The translations under genes were made by a program, and so were the position numbers. The notes under the pieces were generated by a model. That model made no database searches and was not told the DNA's origin. It was given only the letters and a program-made list of their open reading frames with translations. Shown here piece after piece: positions 1-6,362 of a stretch of DNA of 7,422 nt (position 1 is the first letter of the stretch; every line of letters begins with the position of its first letter). The stretch covers positions 1-7,422 of the forward strand of contig CAZEID010000010.1 of the NCBI GenBank assembly GCA_964512075.1. Reading direction: 5' to 3'. Origin of the DNA: CAZEID01 sp964512075 (lineage in GTDB: Bacteria > Patescibacteriota > WWE3 > 9FT-COMBO-53-11).

Positions 1-22
1 TATAGTATACTAATATACTGTA
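1..22. promoter_or_regulatory. 22-bp palindromic operator candidate, copy 1
   Basis: An imperfect dyad with arms TATAGTATA and TATACTGTA around a short core; it matches its own reverse complement at 18 of 22 positions. Its reverse complement is identical over all 22 bases to the copy at 5491-5512 and matches 21 of 22 at 3725-3746. It lies 73 bases before the TTG start of a TrpR-like DNA-binding protein, so autoregulation is the natural inference. Two TATACT hexamers (6-11 and 14-19) sit inside it and could also serve as -10 boxes. The window edge hides any upstream partner. Binding by the neighbouring regulator is inferred, not shown. Confidence 0.65.
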
Positions 23-31
23 ATAGACCAG

Positions 32-61
32 TTGCACCCTCAGTATTAAATGTGATATAGC
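32..61 (+). promoter_or_regulatory. Candidate promoter of the TrpR-like gene
   Basis: TTGCAC (32-37) is followed after 18 bases by TATAGC (56-61), a moderate sigma-70-like pair. Transcription would start near base 68, leaving a short leader that contains the Shine-Dalgarno at 80-90. With this start, the palindrome at 1-22 would be centred near -56, upstream of the polymerase footprint. An 8-bp palindrome CGTATACG (61-68), sharing the GTATAC core of the operator, overlaps the predicted start. The alternative is a promoter whose -10 lies inside 1-22. Confidence 0.4.
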
Positions 62-79
62 GTATACGTAGATGTTTTT

Positions 80-90
80 AAGGAGGTGAT
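80..90 (+). promoter_or_regulatory. Strong Shine-Dalgarno for the TTG start at 96
   Basis: AAGGAGGTGAT is an almost full complement of the 16S rRNA 3' end, with the AGGAGG core 9 bases before TTG. It decides the non-ATG start and is far stronger than anything before the PEGA, fusion or glgP genes. Confidence 0.85.
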
Positions 91-95
91 TTAAC

Positions 96-422
96 TTGCC
101 AAAGGTTTCTTCGAAACAAGTCAAGGGAGAGGATCGGTTGGTCCAGAAGTTTTGGGACGATATTAATTCCATTTCCCCCGCGGAGAGGATGACATATTTT
201 GACCATTTGCTGACGCCAACCGAGGTGCTGATGCTGGCAAAGCGGGCGGCGATCTTCAAGGACCTAATCAACAAACGCTCCTATGTGGAAATCTCCGGAG
301 AGTACGGAGTCGGGGTGAACACCATTAGCCGGCTTTCCAACACCCTGCACCAGGCCGATCCGGATTTCATCGTGATCCTAACCAAACTGGCAGCGAAAGA
401 GGAGAGGAAAGGCTGGTTCTGA
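96..422 (+). CDS. TrpR-like transcriptional regulator (YerC/YecD type)
   Basis: A 108-residue cytoplasmic DNA-binding protein of the Trp repressor superfamily. Residues about 37-85 carry the TrpR-like helix-turn-helix: LLTPTEVLMLAKR, then SYVEISGEYGVGVNTISR as the helix-turn-helix with TISR in the recognition helix. By eye against E. coli TrpR, T40, R50 and R79 match T44, R54 and R84 of the tryptophan pocket, while G85 is replaced by L80 and one residue is missing between the HTH helices. The effector therefore cannot be assumed to be tryptophan. The N-terminal 35 residues are helical and charged, as expected for a dimerisation arm. TTG is the start because of the Shine-Dalgarno at 80-90. The gene ends with TGA, so the standard bacterial code applies. 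A palindrome at 1-22, repeated elsewhere in the window, suggests that it controls itself and neighbours; target and ligand are inferred only. Confidence 0.88.
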   Translation: MPKVSSKQVKGEDRLVQKFWDDINSISPAERMTYFDHLLTPTEVLMLAKRAAIFKDLINKRSYVEISGEYGVGVNTISRLSNTLHQADPDFIVILTKLAAKEERKGWF

Positions 423-505
423 AAGCGCTGGCGCGCAGGTAAAATGTAGAAGTTACACTCCTGTCCCCTTTATGATTTTCACTTTCTCTGGATTTTACAT
501 GCACA

Positions 506-1612
506 TCAGCGGAGGCTGATGCCGTAAAGATTGGCCGGAGCGTTGGGGGAAATTGAGGTGAGCACAATTACTTGGGTCAAATCCGTGGAGGAGAGGGCGA
601 TTCTCTCCCCTAGCGTTCCCTTGAAGATTTCCCTTCGGTTGGTCCCGTCCAGGTCCATAATTGAGACCGCTTCCCCTTCGATCAAGACAAAGTTTTGGGA
701 GTTTGCCAGCCAAAGGATTTTAAGATCTTTGCTGGTAGTTTCAAGGATTTTTCGGTTGGTTTCCTCGCCTACCGGCAGCGGATCGGTGAAGTTGGCGACC
801 CAGAACTGCCGTTTCCCTCCTTCGGTTTTTTCGTAAAGGAACTTTCGTTCGTCCGGCGACCAGAGGTTCTCTGCTGCTAGAGCCAGATCTTTAAGCTCTT
901 CGGGTACTTTGAGATCTCTGATGGCTCCCGCTCGTTGGGTTTGGCTTTGGGTTAGCCACTCGGCTTGCAGTCGGGCGGGGTCTGTCACGACGGTGGGGCT
1001 CGCCGCCGCGGCTATTTTAAAGTAAATTCCCTTCTTGCCAGCGATAAGGAGAATTTGATCCTCATTCGGCGAGAAAGCCATTTTGGTGACCTTGCTGAAG
1101 GGAAAATCGCTCGGTTCGGTTGCGATCTCCTGAGGGCGGGTGCGGAGGAAGCCGAGGAATTGGCTGTTCAGCGCGAGGATGAAAAGCTTTTTGTCCGAGA
1201 GGAAAGCGGCTTTGGCTCCGGAGGGGGCAAGAGTAACCAAGCGGGCGCCGCTTTGCGTGATCGCGGTAAGAGAGGGGGAGACCGGGGGCAAGAGCGCGGT
1301 GACATTCGTGACTAATTCCTCTTTGACCTCCACGTCTTTCTCCCAGGGCAAAAAACCCTCTTTTTCGATTTTAAGGTGATAAGTACCGGGTTTAAGGCCG
1401 GAGATCGTGGAGTCGGTCGCGGCTCTCAGTTCTCCGTCCAATAGGACCCGGGCGCCGTCCGGAATGGATTTAGCTAGAATCATGCCGGTTTTGGCGAGGG
1501 AGCCGCCCCTCAAGTCCAGTCGGACTCCTTGGGCGTAGAGAACCACTCCCGCCGTGACGAGGGCGAGGAAGGCCAGCAGGCTAATTATTGACCAAAGCGA
1601 GTTACGATTCAC
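506..1612 (-). CDS. PEGA-domain membrane-anchored protein with propeller-like repeats
   Basis: A 368-residue protein, probably anchored in the membrane with its bulk outside. Residues 6-27 form one hydrophobic segment (signal anchor). Residues about 44-109 match a PEGA domain: IPDGARVLLDGE, then LKPGTYHLKIEKEGFLPWEK and a V/T-rich strand ending at LPP. After a PVSPS linker the rest resembles WD40/TolB-like propeller blades, with repeated units such as LAPSGAKAAFLSD (129-141), MAFSPNEDQILLIA (178-191) and LWSPDERKFLYEK (250-262). PEGA domains are commonly linked to envelope or surface-layer proteins; no enzymatic motif is visible and the ligand is unknown. The start is GTG with no Shine-Dalgarno. 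A TATAAT box on the same strand ends 8 bases earlier, consistent with a leaderless mRNA. It is transcribed divergently from the glycosyltransferase fusion and convergently with the TrpR-like gene. Confidence 0.85.
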   Translation of the reverse strand: MNRNSLWSIISLLAFLALVTAGVVLYAQGVRLDLRGGSLAKTGMILAKSIPDGARVLLDGELRAATDSTISGLKPGTYHLKIEKEGFLPWEKDVEVKEELVTNVTALLPPVSPSLTAITQSGARLVTLAPSGAKAAFLSDKKLFILALNSQFLGFLRTRPQEIATEPSDFPFSKVTKMAFSPNEDQILLIAGKKGIYFKIAAAASPTVVTDPARLQAEWLTQSQTQRAGAIRDLKVPEELKDLALAAENLWSPDERKFLYEKTEGGKRQFWVANFTDPLPVGEETNRKILETTSKDLKILWLANSQNFVLIEGEAVSIMDLDGTNRREIFKGTLGERIALSSTDLTQVIVLTSISPNAPANLYGISLR

Positions 1613-1620
1613 CGAGCTTC

Positions 1621-1626
1621 ATTATA
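1621..1626 (-). promoter_or_regulatory. TATAAT -10 box of the PEGA gene, leaderless type
   Basis: Read on the - strand this is a perfect TATAAT, 8 bases before the GTG at 1612. Transcription would begin at or next to that GTG. No convincing -35 is seen at 16-18 bases (GCCGGA at 17). Confidence 0.55.
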
Positions 1627-1653
1627 AATGATTTTCTCGACCCTCCGGCGGGA

Positions 1654-1659
1654 TATAAT
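1654..1659 (+). promoter_or_regulatory. TATAAT -10 box of the ligase/TagA fusion gene, leaderless type
   Basis: A perfect TATAAT, 9 bases before GTG 1669 and 12 before GTG 1672. It mirrors the - strand box at 1621-1626, with 27 bases between the two, so the divergent promoters overlap. No good -35 is seen. The box lies inside the longer open frame that begins at TTG 1588, which argues that the upstream TTG is not the true start. Confidence 0.55.
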
Positions 1660-1668
1660 GATGGCACG

Positions 1669-3717
1669 GTGGTGGATTTTGCGCTTCCAGTTTTGGTTTT
1701 TTCGACAATTTTTGAGCGGTTGAATATTTTCCTCCCGGGACTGGACTTTTCTTTGAAACTCTCTTTGGTTCTCCTACCAATTGTTGGCCTGGCTCTCCTC
1801 TTGAAGAGGCGCTTGGTTTTCAATCCGACTTTTCTCTTCCCGTTCCTCGCGGCGGTTCTGGGGGTGGAGATTCTATCCATAGTTTTCTCCTTCCATCCTT
1901 TCCAGAGCTTCCAGGTAGTAGTTTTCCACCTCCTGATGGTCGGACTCTTCTACCTGATCGTTTGGGTTCAACCTTCGAGGTTAAAGAGTGATAACCGCGG
2001 AGGTTTGGGTGCTTTGATCTGGGCGTGGGGGGTTGCGGCGGCGGTAGTTTCTTTGCTTGGAATCTGGCAGTTTAGCCGTTACCTTTTTGCTTGGGATCCG
2101 ACGCTGTTCTTTGAACGCTGGTTCCCGGCCAAAACCCTTCCCGTGGATAACTTTCTCCAATCTTTTTATGGTTTGATCAGTTGGCAAGTCCAGGAGAAGC
2201 TTGGGATTCCTGATACGATTCTGCGCCCCCCTTCCACGTTTATCGACGTTTCGACGGGAGCGTCATTTGTGGGAGTTTTCCTGGTTTTGGGATTGAGCCG
2301 GTTTTTAAGCTTCCGGAGGGAGGATCGGCGGCGCTTATGGATGGGTTCCTTGCTGATTTTCTCGATGATTTATTTCGCTTTAGCGATCTCTCGGAGTGCC
2401 ACCTTCGGTCTGGTGGTAGGATTAGCAACCTTTTCCTACCTGATTCTGAAGGATCGAGTTCGGAGAGGGGTTGAACCCCTAATTCTAATTCTGGCGGGCC
2501 TGGCGGTGATAGCGGGGGTGGTATTTACCACTAATAGTCAGGAGCGGCTAAGCTCCGCGCTGAAGCGGGTAGAATATGTCAGAGCGGCAGTGGAGATGGT
2601 AAAGCGTAATCCGCTTCTGGGGGTGGGGGCGGGGAACTTTGAGAATTACTATCGAGCAGTTGTTAAGCCGGGTGCCCCGGCGGGCTATCCCCATTCGATT
2701 CTTTTAGCATGGTTGGGGGAGTTGGGGATCTTGGGCTTTGCGGCTAATCTTTCGCTGGCGGCGGTTCTAGTTTCCTTTCTTTATCGCCTTTTCAATAAAC
2801 TAAAGCGGAAAAACCCTTGGCGGTGGGAGCTCGCCGGGCTTTTAAGTGCCTACCTGGCTCTGCTCGCCGCGAATGTTTTCCATGCTCATTATGGTTTAGA
2901 GTTCACGTGGGTGCTGATGGGCTTAGCGGTGGCCGGTTATTATGCGGCTAAGTCGGAGTTAGAAAGCCAGAGGCCAGAGAAATTGGATGTTTTGGGGGTG
3001 AAAGTTGACGACGTGACGATGAGTGAGGCGGTGGAACGGATTAAAGGCTTCTTCAAGGCCGGCCGGAAAGCCTATGTGGTTACGCCAAATCCGGAGATAG
3101 TTATAGCCTCACACAAGGATAAAGAATTTACTCAGGTGCTGAATCAAGCTGACCTGTCCGTACCGGATGGGATTGGTCTGGTCTGGGCTTCTCGGATCTG
3201 GGGAACGCCGTTAGAAGAGCGGGTTTCGGGGACTGATCTTTTTGAGGAGCTGTGCGCCGAAGCCGCGCGGCGAGGCGGGCGCGTCGCATTCTTGGAAGGT
3301 CCGGAAGGATTGCGTTCTGGTTCCCACGCGGCGACGATTCTTCAAAAGAAGTACCCCAAACTGAATGTAGTAGGAACACTAGTAATTTCCTTCGAAGAGG
3401 AGTCTAGGGCGATTTCGGCGCTTCAAAAAGCCAGCCGGGGCCAGGAGATTGACTTGCTGTTCGTGGCCTATGGGCACGGGAGACAAGAGCGCTGGATTGC
3501 CCATAACCTTATGAGGATTCCAGTCAAGGTGGCCATGGGGGTGGGAGGGGCGTTGGACTTCACTGCTGGTGAGCAGCGCCGCGCCCCCAAACTAATGCGG
3601 CGATTGGGCTTGGAGTGGCTCTACCGCCTCTTTCGCCAACCTTGGCGCATCAAGCGCCAGCTCACCCTCTTACCCTTCATCTTTTTAACATTTAAAGAGT
3701 CGTTTAAGAGAATTTAG
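1669..3717 (+). CDS. Fusion: O-antigen ligase/polymerase (Wzy_C) + WecG/TagA/CpsF glycosyltransferase
   Basis: A 682-residue two-domain protein for envelope polysaccharide assembly. Residues 1-430 form about 11-12 membrane segments of the O-antigen ligase/polymerase family, which acts on undecaprenyl-linked glycan at the outer face. Visible family features are R242 (SRSATFG) and the loop LLGVGAGNFENYY with PHS, where H342 is the expected catalytic-type His. Residues 439-682 are a complete WecG/TagA/CpsF domain, which transfers an N-acetylmannosamine-type sugar to a lipid-linked acceptor in the cytoplasm. T472 (VTPNPE) and D500 (VPDG) are 28 apart, as for the active-site pair T37/D65 that I recall for T. 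italicus TagA. The C-terminal LGLEWLYRLFRQPWRIKRQ is the family's Arg-rich membrane-docking tail. The link is one unbroken frame. I chose GTG 1669 (or 1672) over TTG 1588 because the extra 27 residues overlap the divergent PEGA start and its promoter. The exact sugar cannot be read. An even membrane-segment count is needed to place the two active sites on opposite faces. Confidence 0.9.
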   Translation: MVDFALPVLVFSTIFERLNIFLPGLDFSLKLSLVLLPIVGLALLLKRRLVFNPTFLFPFLAAVLGVEILSIVFSFHPFQSFQVVVFHLLMVGLFYLIVWVQPSRLKSDNRGGLGALIWAWGVAAAVVSLLGIWQFSRYLFAWDPTLFFERWFPAKTLPVDNFLQSFYGLISWQVQEKLGIPDTILRPPSTFIDVSTGASFVGVFLVLGLSRFLSFRREDRRRLWMGSLLIFSMIYFALAISRSATFGLVVGLATFSYLILKDRVRRGVEPLILILAGLAVIAGVVFTTNSQERLSSALKRVEYVRAAVEMVKRNPLLGVGAGNFENYYRAVVKPGAPAGYPHSILLAWLGELGILGFAANLSLAAVLVSFLYRLFNKLKRKNPWRWELAGLLSAYLALLAANVFHAHYGLEFTWVLMGLAVAGYYAAKSELESQRPEKLDVLGVKVDDVTMSEAVERIKGFFKAGRKAYVVTPNPEIVIASHKDKEFTQVLNQADLSVPDGIGLVWASRIWGTPLEERVSGTDLFEELCAEAARRGGRVAFLEGPEGLRSGSHAATILQKKYPKLNVVGTLVISFEEESRAISALQKASRGQEIDLLFVAYGHGRQERWIAHNLMRIPVKVAMGVGGALDFTAGEQRRAPKLMRRLGLEWLYRLFRQPWRIKRQLTLLPFIFLTFKESFKRI

Positions 3718-3724
3718 AGTTAGT

Positions 3725-3746
3725 TACAGTATATTAGTATACTATC
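3725..3746. promoter_or_regulatory. 22-bp palindrome, copy 2, between two convergent gene ends
   Basis: Contains TACAGTATA and TATACTAT; it matches the copy at 5491-5512 at 21 of 22 positions, differing only in the last base, and in the same orientation. It sits in the 71-base gap between the stop codons of the fusion gene and glgP, where no gene starts. A promoter operator is therefore unexpected here. It has no T-tract and its arms are A/T-rich, so an intrinsic terminator is unlikely. Confidence 0.55.
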
Positions 3747-3788
3747 AGAAGGCTACGGCGATTGTTGTGGTCTGTAGATCAGGAACTG

Positions 3789-5441
3789 TCAACTCTGGGT
3801 CTGGTAGAGTCTTTGGTATTCTTCAAGCATTCGGCGGGTGTGAAACTGCCTACCGCAGGATCGAAGGGCCTCTTTGATGGTTCCTAGCCATTCTTTGCGG
3901 CGGTCGTAGAAAGTGGGAACAATCTCTTCTTCAAGCAGGCGATAGAGATTCTCGGCCGAGGGAGGGTCAATCTCCCAACCATTTTTGCCGTTAAATCCTT
4001 CTAGCCACCAACCGTCGGGGGTGGAAGCGTTTAATGCCCCGTTAAAAACCGCCTTCATTCCGCTGGTGCCGCTCGCTTCCCAGCCGGGAACGGGAGTGTT
4101 GAGCCAAACGTCGGCTGCGGCCATTAAACTATGCGCTAGCGTAACATTATAGTTGGGGAAGTAGATTAAGTGGCCTTCCAGCTGGGGATCCCGACTTGCC
4201 GCCAGCACCCTCTGAACGTACTCCCGGCCTTGGGGATCTTCGGGGTGGGCTTTGCCGGCCATCAATAAATAGACCGGTTTTTCAGGATTGGTGAGAATCC
4301 TTGCCAAGCGATTCAAATCAGTTATCAGGAGGGTCGGTTGTTTGTACTCGGTGAACCGACGGGCCCAGCTGAGCACCAGCGCTTTTGGATCGAATCTCCG
4401 CTTGTCGTAGGCAAGGTGGGCGAGGGTTTCGCCAGCCGAGCGCTTCGCCCAAAACTTGGCCTCTTCGAGCTCTTTATCGGGAGTGTTTTCGTTGATATTC
4501 CGGAGTTCCTTGGCCACCCAGCGGGGAGCATAGACGGCGTTGGTGACGGAGCGGAGGGGCAGTTCCCCGACGAATTCCCAGAGCTTTTGCGACACCTCAA
4601 GGTGCTTCCGACTCACCGCGTTAATCGCGCGGGCGTGGCGCATCGCAAAAACGGTCAGGGAAAAAACCTCTTGGCCGTTCCAGTTTCTCTTCCCCAAGTC
4701 CCAGATCTCTTGGGGATCTACCCCCAGTCCGCCGAAAAGCGCATTCAGCGCGAAGGAGAGTTCTTCCCGGTCAAACTTACTCTCTGCTCCGGCCACCGGA
4801 GTGTGGGTGGTGAAAATCGTTTCGGCTTTTACTTTTTCGCGAGCTTCTTTCAGAGGTAGCCCTTCTTCTAGTTTTTCCCGCAATCGTTCCATGATGTTGA
4901 AAGTGCCGTGGTCGTCGTTGATATGCCAGACCTCAATTGGCAGTCCCAGTTTGCGGGCCGCCCGGACGCTGCCGATTCCTAGGACTAAATCGTCAATCAG
5001 GTGTGGTGCCCAGACCTTCTCGTAGAGCCGGTCGGTAATCCTCCGGTCTTCCGGGGAATTTTCGGGAGTGTCCGCGTCGAGGAGGTAAAGACTGGTTGTT
5101 CCTCCGTTGGTGGCAAATTGGCGGCTGTCAACTTCTTTCCGCCAGATTTTAAGGGTGATTTCATGGTCGGTCAGCGGAACCCGGACGATTTCGCCGGTGT
5201 CTTCTAAGCCCGCGCGGAGGGGGTCGATCTGGTCGTAAAACTCTGTCTGCTTCCCTTGGGGATCAATCTTTTGCTGGAAAAACCCCTCCCGGTAGAAAAC
5301 GCTGATTCCGCAGAGGGGAAAGCGGCTTTCGGCGGCCTGGTAAAGCATATCCGCCGCCAAAATTCCCAATCCGCCGGCGTAGGTCGGCAGATCGTCGGAA
5401 AGAGCGAACTCGCTGGAGATGTAAGCGACCTTGGGAACCAC
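3789..5441 (-). CDS. glgP: Alpha-glucan (glycogen/maltodextrin) phosphorylase, short form
   Basis: A 550-residue GT35 enzyme that releases glucose-1-phosphate from alpha-1,4-glucan with inorganic phosphate and pyridoxal phosphate; cytoplasmic. The N-terminus VAYISSEFALSDDLPTYAGG and GGLGILAAD are characteristic. FTTHTPVAGAE (210-220) carries the conserved H213. RRFTEYKQ (361-368) places R362 and K367 at the rabbit phosphorylase R569 and K574 positions that contact phosphate. AGKAHP (395-400) and FPNYNV (428-433) follow. The cofactor motif EASGTSGMK (455-463) supplies K463 as the PLP-binding lysine. It belongs to the compact bacterial class that lacks the extra regulatory segments of the 800-plus-residue enzymes. 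HINDDHG (173-179) replaces the more usual H-x-N-E-G-H-A. The start is GTG: it is the first possible start after an in-frame stop, and VAYISSEF is the normal N-terminus. There is no Shine-Dalgarno. A palindrome lies 49 bases upstream and another 43 bases past the stop. Confidence 0.93.
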   Translation of the reverse strand: MVPKVAYISSEFALSDDLPTYAGGLGILAADMLYQAAESRFPLCGISVFYREGFFQQKIDPQGKQTEFYDQIDPLRAGLEDTGEIVRVPLTDHEITLKIWRKEVDSRQFATNGGTTSLYLLDADTPENSPEDRRITDRLYEKVWAPHLIDDLVLGIGSVRAARKLGLPIEVWHINDDHGTFNIMERLREKLEEGLPLKEAREKVKAETIFTTHTPVAGAESKFDREELSFALNALFGGLGVDPQEIWDLGKRNWNGQEVFSLTVFAMRHARAINAVSRKHLEVSQKLWEFVGELPLRSVTNAVYAPRWVAKELRNINENTPDKELEEAKFWAKRSAGETLAHLAYDKRRFDPKALVLSWARRFTEYKQPTLLITDLNRLARILTNPEKPVYLLMAGKAHPEDPQGREYVQRVLAASRDPQLEGHLIYFPNYNVTLAHSLMAAADVWLNTPVPGWEASGTSGMKAVFNGALNASTPDGWWLEGFNGKNGWEIDPPSAENLYRLLEEEIVPTFYDRRKEWLGTIKEALRSCGRQFHTRRMLEEYQRLYQTQS

Positions 5442-5447
5442 GGAGTT

Positions 5448-5453
5448 ATTATG
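5448..5453 (-). promoter_or_regulatory. Candidate -10 box of glgP
   Basis: On the - strand this reads CATAAT, 6 bases before the GTG start, so glgP may also be leaderless. No clear -35 is seen. The alternative -10 boxes are the TATACT hexamers inside the palindrome at 5491-5512. Confidence 0.3.
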
Positions 5454-5490
5454 GCAAAAATTAGGGGAAGTGGTTGACGAGGTCGGATTC

Positions 5491-5512
5491 TACAGTATAT
5501 TAGTATACTATA
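5491..5512. promoter_or_regulatory. 22-bp palindromic operator candidate, copy 3, upstream of glgP
   Basis: Arms TACAGTATA and TATACTATA; identical over 22 bases to the reverse complement of 1-22. Read on the coding strand of the gene it precedes, it has the same orientation as copy 1 has for the TrpR-like gene. It ends 49 bases before the glgP start. If transcription starts at the GTG, the site is centred near -60; if the internal TATACT is the -10, a bound protein would block polymerase. The sequence does not tell activation from repression. Confidence 0.65.
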
Positions 5513-5598
5513 ACAAACAGGCGGATTTTCTTTTATTTTATGGTTTGAGTTAGGGTTATTAGAGTTAGTAGTTCTGAGACTCTAGAACCTAAGGTTTT

Positions 5599-6315
5599 TT
5601 AGAACCCGGCCGGAACCTCTCGCCAGAAGAATTTCGGCCGGCCGAGGAGAGATTTCAGGAGGACGTAATGTTTGCCGGTCAGCTCGATCGCTTCGGCCGG
5701 GGTAGACTGGTTGTCGGCCCCGCTAAGGTTGCGCTGGAGGGAGAGGGTGTCTTTCAGGGAGATCAGCGCTCCTTCCACCACCAGTTGGCGGGTGACCTCG
5801 GTCGGGGAGGACTTGTCGTAAGCGGTGTTGATTCTTCCTTCGGCGATATAGATTCCGCCGGCAAAGTCATCGGCCGGTCCCCCTCCCGCAAAGTCTTTCG
5901 AGAAATTGATGTCTCCCGAAACAATGAAGGCCAGGGTCCCGTTGGCGGGGGTCCGGATTTCGGCACCGATCGTCAGGTTCCCGTTGACGAAGATCAGAAT
6001 ATTCGTCCCCCCGGCTTGGTTGAAGACCCCGTTGACGGTCTTGTTCCCGTTGATCACCCAAGCCCCCGAGGAGTTGGGGAGAGTGGGACCGGTGTAGGTC
6101 GCGGCCTTCCCTTCGCCGAACCGCTTCCAGAGATCAGCATAGGAGGGCGCTTGGATCGGGGTATTCTGGGTCAAGTTGAAGTTTCGCTCCGGGTAAAATT
6201 GGGCAATCCAGTTCTCCTGGGAAGTTCCCGTCACGGATCCCCGGGCGCTGATCAGCCAGCGGGCGTTGAATTGGCCGGCCGGCGCGGTCCGCAGGGAGAC
6301 CAGAAGGATAAACAA
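5599..6315 (-). CDS. Surface-type protein, C-terminal region of a larger CPR family, start uncertain
   Basis: A 238-residue ORF with an N-terminal hydrophobic stretch (2-8, preceded in frame by more hydrophobic codons) and a beta-strand-rich body. It contains ILIFVNGNLTIG (106-117), GTLAFIVSGDINF (126-138), GGIYIAEGRIN (153-163) and QLVVEGALIS (177-186), then RNLSGADNQSTPAEAIEL and a terminal KFFWREVPAGF. The tail and the 'voice' of repeated VNGNL/VSGDI strands resemble the C-terminal part of large surface or pilus-like proteins common in Patescibacteria; this is recognition by memory, not a search. The only start is TTG 6315. It lacks a Shine-Dalgarno and stands 3 bases from the T-tract of the preceding gene's terminator; the frame is open upstream without another start codon. 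It may be a 5'-truncated remnant. The frame itself is intact to a TAA stop. Confidence 0.5.
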   Translation of the reverse strand: MFILLVSLRTAPAGQFNARWLISARGSVTGTSQENWIAQFYPERNFNLTQNTPIQAPSYADLWKRFGEGKAATYTGPTLPNSSGAWVINGNKTVNGVFNQAGGTNILIFVNGNLTIGAEIRTPANGTLAFIVSGDINFSKDFAGGGPADDFAGGIYIAEGRINTAYDKSSPTEVTRQLVVEGALISLKDTLSLQRNLSGADNQSTPAEAIELTGKHYVLLKSLLGRPKFFWREVPAGF

Positions 6316-6318
6316 CGC

Positions 6319-6351
6319 AAAAAAGAGCCCATCTCTAAAGAAATGGGCTCT
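6319..6351 (-). terminator. Rho-independent terminator of the lipoprotein gene
   Basis: Read on the - strand: a 9-bp stem AGAGCCCAT / ATGGGCTCT with a 10-base loop, running into TTTTTT. It begins 22 bases past the stop of the lipoprotein gene and separates it from the surface ORF. Confidence 0.85.
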
Positions 6352-6362
6352 GGTGAGCGGAT

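Noticed and set aside
1..22. Palindrome as a LexA (SOS) box
   Set aside because: The arm order differs from CTGT...ACAG boxes, and no repair gene or LexA-like protein is in the window.
423..505. Gap between the TrpR-like and PEGA gene ends, with inverted GTAAAAT (439-445) / ATTTTAC (492-498)
   Set aside because: The arms are only 7 bp and 46 bases apart, with no T-tract. A phrase here (GTAGAAGTTACACTCCTGTC) reminded me of insertion-sequence ends, but no partner end or transposase is visible.
1588..1668. 27-codon N-terminal extension of the ligase/TagA fusion, starting at TTG 1588
   Set aside because: It overlaps the coding start of the divergent PEGA gene and both TATAAT boxes, has no Shine-Dalgarno, and is polar with no family likeness.
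3725..3746. Palindrome copy 2 as a bidirectional terminator for the convergent genes
   Set aside because: The arms are A/T-rich and imperfect, no T-tract follows on either strand, and the same sequence occurs upstream of gene starts.
4338..4859. Open frame of 173 codons on the + strand within glgP
   Set aside because: It is antisense to well-conserved glgP motifs, has no Shine-Dalgarno and no recognisable protein pattern.
5574..5601. Small hairpin AACC-TAA-GGTT followed by T residues as a + strand terminator
   Set aside because: The stem is about 4-6 bp and no + strand gene ends nearby. On the - strand there is no T-tract after it.
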